Assembly: GCA_944372565.1 (NCBI GenBank)
Contig: CALVZR010000011.1
Span: forward strand, 1-6,265
Direction: 5' to 3'
DNA from: an uncultured Clostridia bacterium
Lineage (GTDB): Bacteria; Bacillota; Clostridia; Christensenellales; Borkfalkiaceae
DNA: 6,265 nucleotides
Below are positions 6,031-6,265 of the stretch, piece after piece. A model generated the notes under the pieces. That model saw only the letters and a program-made list of their open reading frames with translations, searched no databases and was not told the DNA's origin. Position 1 is the first letter of the stretch; every line of letters starts with the position of its first letter. The translations under genes and the position numbers were made by a program.

Positions 6031-6265
6031 TTATTTTCCGCTGTCGCCGTAGTTGGAAAGCACGCGCGCGCTCGGGTCGTTCACGTTGCAGCCTTCCCAG
6101 TTTTTGTTCGGCATCCAGAAGGTTTTGATCATCTTCGCCTGCCCGGGATAATATTTTTCAAAAATCTCCCGATAAAGAAGGCTTTCCTTGGTGAAGGGTT
6201 TGGCGTGATAGGCGTATTTTTCCGCGAGAGCCTCCCAATCGGCGCCGTAGCGCGTTTCGGCATAG
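6031..6265 (-). CDS. asnB: asparagine synthase (glutamine-hydrolysing), C-terminal fragment
   Basis: Only the last 77 codons and the TAA stop (6033-6031) are in the window; the start lies beyond the right edge. The piece TKESLLYREIFEKYYPG (25-41 of the fragment) closely matches the E. coli AsnB tail TKEAYLYREIFEELFP. DPSARVLSNYG further on matches the AsnB ending DPSGRAV. Between them a short WMPNKNWEG segment stands where E. coli AsnB has a longer stretch with a conserved Trp-Asp, a variant I associate with clostridial-type enzymes. AsnB makes asparagine from aspartate, glutamine and ATP in the cytosol. Its glutaminase domain and ATP pyrophosphatase signature (SGGxDS) would lie upstream and cannot be checked, so a paralogue of the AsnB superfamily is possible. 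The gene converges on ychF and shares the terminator region. Confidence 0.82.
   Translation of the reverse strand, partial: YAETRYGADWEALAEKYAYHAKPFTKESLLYREIFEKYYPGQAKMIKTFWMPNKNWEGCNVNDPSARVLSNYGDSGK

Overview
The window is about 6.3 kb of fairly GC-rich bacterial DNA carrying mostly core, chromosomal-looking genes. The best guess is an uncultured or gut-type Clostridia-like Firmicute. The reasons are strong GGAGG-type ribosome binding sites, A-tract-rich intergenic promoters of the TTGACA/TATAAT type, and a BaiN/HI0933-type flavoprotein. Another is an AsnB C-terminal tail of a shape I associate with Clostridia. This placement is inference; no rRNA or other decisive marker is present. I see no tRNA, CRISPR array, insertion sequence, phage gene or other sign of recent transfer.

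Layout, left to right. (1) 1-1955, minus strand: a two-gene operon. A BaiN/HI0933-family flavoprotein is followed by a RimK-like ATP-grasp ligase that runs off the left edge. The two genes overlap as ATGA, so they are probably translationally coupled. (2) 1956-2161: an AT-rich divergent intergenic region with a good plus-strand promoter and a weaker minus-strand one. (3) 2162-2866, plus strand: a single-gene unit encoding a membrane-anchored protein with a long Ala/Glu/Pro-rich linker and a C-terminal DUF2188-like domain. Two GC-rich hairpins follow; the second is a clear intrinsic terminator. (4) 2982-4664, minus strand: argS, arginyl-tRNA synthetase, convergent with the previous gene. (5) 4665-4818: a compact divergent control region in which the argS and ychF promoters stand back to back, their -35 boxes 10 bp apart. 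(6) 4819-5919, plus strand: ychF, the universally conserved Obg-family ATPase. (7) 5920-6030: a GC-rich hairpin that looks like a two-way terminator. (8) 6031-6265, minus strand: the last 77 residues of an asparagine synthase (AsnB) whose start lies beyond the right edge.

argS, ychF and asnB all touch translation or amino-acid supply, but they are separate transcription units and nothing shows that they form one system. I did not find a convincing new biological system. The points most worth a second look are the coupled flavoprotein/ATP-grasp pair, the membrane DUF2188 protein, and the tight argS/ychF divergent promoter with a short palindrome over one -35 box.
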